Below, piece after piece: positions 61,758 to 64,000 of a DNA stretch of 64,000 nucleotides. A model generated the notes under the pieces. That model was not told where the DNA came from and did no database searches. It worked only from the letters and a program-made list of their open reading frames with translations. Location of the stretch: NCBI RefSeq assembly GCF_014639535.1, contig NZ_BMGA01000001.1:558001-622000 (forward strand), read 5' to 3'. Both the position numbers and the translations under genes were made by a program. The stretch's first letter is position 1. Every line of letters starts with the position of its first letter. This DNA comes from Flavobacterium palustre (GTDB lineage Bacteria; Bacteroidota; Bacteroidia; Flavobacteriales; Flavobacteriaceae).

Positions 61758-62354
61758 ATGAAAAAAATATTGGTATTCCTAATTTTAGGACTCAATCTAA
61801 ATGCAAACGCTCAAGAGGCTAGTGTTGAAAAATCAATTTTTGGTATACAAGTCGGGTTAGGATCAGGAGTAGGGATTTGGGTAAATAATGAAAGTAGGTT
61901 GTCTAATAGCATCGCCTTAAGAAGCGAGATAGGATTAGAAAATGATTTTACGGTTGGTGATCATTATGACGGAGCGGGTTTTATTTTACAGCCTGTCTTA
62001 ACGCTTGAACCTCGGTATTATTACAATTTAGTCAAAAGGAATTCTAAAGGAAGAAATACCGTCAATAACAGCGGGAACTACATTTCGATTAAAACAAGTT
62101 ACCATCCGGATTGGTTTGTGATTAATTTAGACGATAATGTAACCAAAACAGCCGATTTGGCAATTGTTCCTACTTGGGGTATCAAACGCCAAATAGGGAA
62201 TCATTTTACATATGAAACCGCTTTAGGATTAGGATACAGAGTAGTATATTTGAAAGCCAATTATACGAATGGTAATGTTCAAAATGTAGATGGTGCCCAA
62301 AAAAGAAACCAATATATTCCTTATTTACGTGTAGGGATTGGATACACTTTTTAA
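61758..62354 (+). CDS. Outer-membrane beta-barrel protein
   Basis: The 198-residue protein has a signal peptide (MKKILVFLILGLNLNANAQ) and alternating strands ending in YLRVGIGYTF, typical of small outer-membrane barrels. Blocks such as SIALRSEIGLENDF and RYYYNLVKRNSKGRNTVNNSGNYISI are common in flavobacterial barrel proteins. The role is unknown. It is single and is bounded by its own leader and by a 15-bp terminator stem shared with the convergent glycosidase gene. Confidence 0.82.
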   Translation: MKKILVFLILGLNLNANAQEASVEKSIFGIQVGLGSGVGIWVNNESRLSNSIALRSEIGLENDFTVGDHYDGAGFILQPVLTLEPRYYYNLVKRNSKGRNTVNNSGNYISIKTSYHPDWFVINLDDNVTKTADLAIVPTWGIKRQIGNHFTYETALGLGYRVVYLKANYTNGNVQNVDGAQKRNQYIPYLRVGIGYTF

Positions 62355-62391
62355 TAAAAATCAATGTGTTTTATGGGGTCAAATCCAATAC

Positions 62392-62429
62392 AAAAAGGGT
62401 CTTCTCAGCATAATGAGAAGACCCTTTTT
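62392..62429. terminator. Bidirectional terminator between convergent genes
   Basis: AAAAAGGGTCTTCTC (62392-62406) and GAGAAGACCCTTTTT (62415-62429) are perfect 15-bp inverted arms with an 8-nt loop; A and T runs on each side make it work in both directions. Confidence 0.9.
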
Positions 62430-62461
62430 ATATTCCAATAAATAAAAAATTCTATTTTTTC

Positions 62462-63517
62462 TTAGTTTTTTTTCGGCTGTTTCAACGCCATTTCATTATC
62501 ATCTAATTCCTGACCAAAATCAGGCATACCCTCTTTAGTCCATTTCAATACTCTGGCTCGGGTGTGACGGTTAGGATCGGATAAAGCGTCTCCTTTTATT
62601 TTTTCGTAATCACGGGCGTGGTAAATCATGATATCAGTCTTTCCGTCTTCAGCTACGGTAAAACTATTGTGTCCGGGTCCATAGCGTTTGAATTTTTCAT
62701 TGGTAAAGAAAACCGGTTTGTCTAATTTGTTCCATGATTTTGGATCCAGTAAATCAGCTCCTTCTTTTGCCCAAAGCAAACCTAAACAATAAGTTGCATC
62801 AGTTGCGCTGGCGGAGAACGTCAGGAAAACTTTTCCGTTTCTAATTAACACCGACGGACCTTCATTTACTTTGTAAGTGTGCATTTCCCAGTCGTAATCC
62901 GGCTGGCTAATCACCACCTGCTTATCGTCAACTTTAGTTGGACTTGTCATTTTGGCAATGTACAAACTGGTATTAACCACATTTCCGGGACCTCTGTCAA
63001 CCCAAATAAGGTAACGCTGTCCTTTGTGTTCAAAAGTAGTTGCGTCTAAAGCAAAAATGTCTTTTTTAGTTACAATTTGACCTTCTTCTTTCCATTCGCC
63101 TTTGGTTGGATCTTCAGAAGGGTTTGATAATGCATACATGCGGATTTTCCATTTGTCCTCGGCTGATCCGGCAGCAAAATAAACATACCACTTGCCGTCA
63201 ATTCGATGCAATTCAGGAGCCCAAATATGGTTGCCCATTGGCCCTTTGTCGTGTTTACGCCATACCACAACTGCTTTTGCATCTTTGATTCCATTAATGG
63301 TTTTAGAACTGCGAATTTCTATGCGATCATACTCCGGAGCTGTTGCAATAAAATAGTAGGTTCCATCAGCCGTTTTGGTTACAAAAGGATCAGCGCGCTG
63401 AAGCGCCAATGGATTATTGAATTGATTTTTTTTCAGTTTTTGCGAATACGCCGATATTCCGACAGCTATAAAAGCCAATAGAAAAGTCAGCTGTAAAAAG
63501 TTCAAATTCTTGTTCAT
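62462..63517 (-). CDS. Glycoside hydrolase family 43-type exported glycosidase
   Basis: GH43 enzymes are five-bladed beta-propellers that cut arabinose or xylose side chains of plant polymers. The 351 residues have a signal peptide (about 1-26, ending AYSQ), the catalytic base Asp43 in RADPFV, HIWAPELHRIDGKWYVYFAA, the middle Asp in FALDATTF and the likely acid Glu in NEGPSVL. The protein should act in the periplasm or outside. It is single; a polysaccharide-utilization locus with SusC/SusD is not visible in the window but could lie beyond it. Confidence 0.88.
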   Translation of the reverse strand: MNKNLNFLQLTFLLAFIAVGISAYSQKLKKNQFNNPLALQRADPFVTKTADGTYYFIATAPEYDRIEIRSSKTINGIKDAKAVVVWRKHDKGPMGNHIWAPELHRIDGKWYVYFAAGSAEDKWKIRMYALSNPSEDPTKGEWKEEGQIVTKKDIFALDATTFEHKGQRYLIWVDRGPGNVVNTSLYIAKMTSPTKVDDKQVVISQPDYDWEMHTYKVNEGPSVLIRNGKVFLTFSASATDATYCLGLLWAKEGADLLDPKSWNKLDKPVFFTNEKFKRYGPGHNSFTVAEDGKTDIMIYHARDYEKIKGDALSDPNRHTRARVLKWTKEGMPDFGQELDDNEMALKQPKKN

Positions 63518-63849
63518 TTTAATAAAAATTGGATAGTCGTCAGTTTAAATGTAAAATATACATTTTTAACAAAGATAGCAATAATGTTGATTGACTGCGA
63601 GTTTTTATAAATTTTGATTACAAATCGTAAACAATTGATTACAAGTTTGCTTTTTGTAAATAAAATAATTCAAACAATTGAAAATCAGGTATTTTATCCA
63701 ATAAAAATGCGTTACATCGAAAATTTAGTTAGTTGCTTTTATACAATTAAAAATAGCTGTAATTTTATAGAAGCAAACCCAATCTATCGCTACTTGACTT
63801 TTCTTAATCAATGGTTTAAGTTAAAAACTAACATTAAATATACATTATT
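63518..63849. other. AT-rich region upstream of the GH43 gene
   Basis: The only clear element is a minus-strand -7 box for the GH43 gene at 63570-63577. An open frame at 63614-63853 (79 codons) has no signal, domain or -7 box and overlaps the next small frame; I do not call it a gene. Confidence 0.5.
63570..63577 (-). promoter_or_regulatory. -7 element of the GH43 gene
   Basis: Read on the minus strand the octamer is TATCTTTG, an exact TAnnTTTG match, about 53 nt ahead of the ATG at 63517. Confidence 0.6.
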
Positions 63850-63927
63850 ATGAAAAAGTTATTCAACATGATTTACGACAGGATTTCCCGCTTTTTATTC
63901 GGAGACGAAACTATGGCGAGATATTAA
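63850..63927 (+). CDS. Small open frame of 25 codons, uncertain
   Basis: MKKLFNMIYDRISRFLFGDETMARY is encoded from an ATG after an AT-rich leader. The same frame continues past the TAA for another 17 codons (QNYVSVKKERMQKTLL) to a second TAA, which may mean an interrupted small protein. There is no family match I know. Read-through or a pseudogene is possible; the call is weak. Confidence 0.3.
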   Translation: MKKLFNMIYDRISRFLFGDETMARY

Positions 63928-64000
63928 CAAAACTATGTATCAGTAAAAAAAGAGCGTATGCAAAAAACATTACTTTAAGTTTGGGTCATCCAACAACAAG

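Noticed and set aside
63614-63853. Open frame of 79 codons near the end of the window
   Set aside because: No domain, no promoter box, AT-rich chance-like composition; the sequence beyond is uncertain.

Overview
The window looks like chromosome of a Flavobacterium-like member of the Bacteroidota. The basis is the low GC content, the many promoters of the TAnnTTTG (-7) type placed just upstream of genes, a complete Bat aerotolerance operon, a type IX secretion (T9SS) sorting domain, a TonB-dependent receptor with an N-terminal carboxypeptidase-regulatory-like domain, CrtY-type lycopene cyclase, ALDH7 and 3-hydroxyanthranilate dioxygenase genes, and several kinds of intergenic inverted repeat that resemble elements I recall as common in flavobacterial genomes. 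The species cannot be named from the sequence alone. No rRNA, tRNA, CRISPR array, insertion sequence or prophage was seen.

Layout. 1-1.4 kb: 3' part of an EamA transporter and a SCO1/SenC copper chaperone. 1.5-9.9 kb: a metal-homeostasis island with feoA-feoB-small FeoB-associated protein, a DtxR/MntR-type regulator, an Nramp transporter fused to a universal stress domain, and a TonB-dependent receptor with a thioredoxin-like partner. The Nramp and receptor promoters carry the same 16-bp dyad, TTTAG-N6-CTAAA, over their -7 elements, which suggests one regulon. 9.9-12.2 kb: lycopene cyclase, bacilliredoxin, 2Fe-2S ferredoxin. 12.2-21.6 kb: the Bat operon on the minus strand (moxR, DUF58, a membrane protein, batA, batB, batC, batD, batE). 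21.9-26.2 kb: an SDR oxidoreductase, a DUF4382 lipoprotein, an AlbA_2/Schlafen-type protein, a PPP-type phosphatase and an outer-membrane protein. 26.3-30.9 kb: a sensor kinase/NarL-type response regulator pair followed by a second soluble kinase and a YegP-like protein. The two kinase promoters share a 16-bp palindrome 43-44 nt upstream of a perfect -7 box, which is the clearest new regulatory signal in the window. 30.9-36.9 kb: ALDH7, 3-hydroxyanthranilate dioxygenase, an EEP-family hydrolase, LD-carboxypeptidase, YraN, an ACT-domain protein. 36.9-44.1 kb: an outer-membrane protein with a CHASE4 hybrid kinase, mfd, and a lipoprotein.

44.4-52.4 kb is the accessory region. It holds a small T9SS-sorted protein carrying one Rhs-like YD motif, then 3 nt later a 2,200-residue SpvB/FG-GAP/Rhs protein with a signal peptide and a C-terminal HNH-like nuclease tip, then a probable immunity gene, then a broken relic of an alternative Rhs tip and a strong terminator. 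The Rhs protein has no T9SS sorting domain of its own, so the small upstream protein is a candidate export or anchoring partner.

52.5-64 kb returns to core-type genes: a DMP19-like protein, another sensor kinase, serS, a TPR protein, DUF4286, rsmA, mgtE, proC, a beta-barrel protein and a GH43-family glycosidase. Many intergenic gaps carry inverted repeats, several of which double as terminators.
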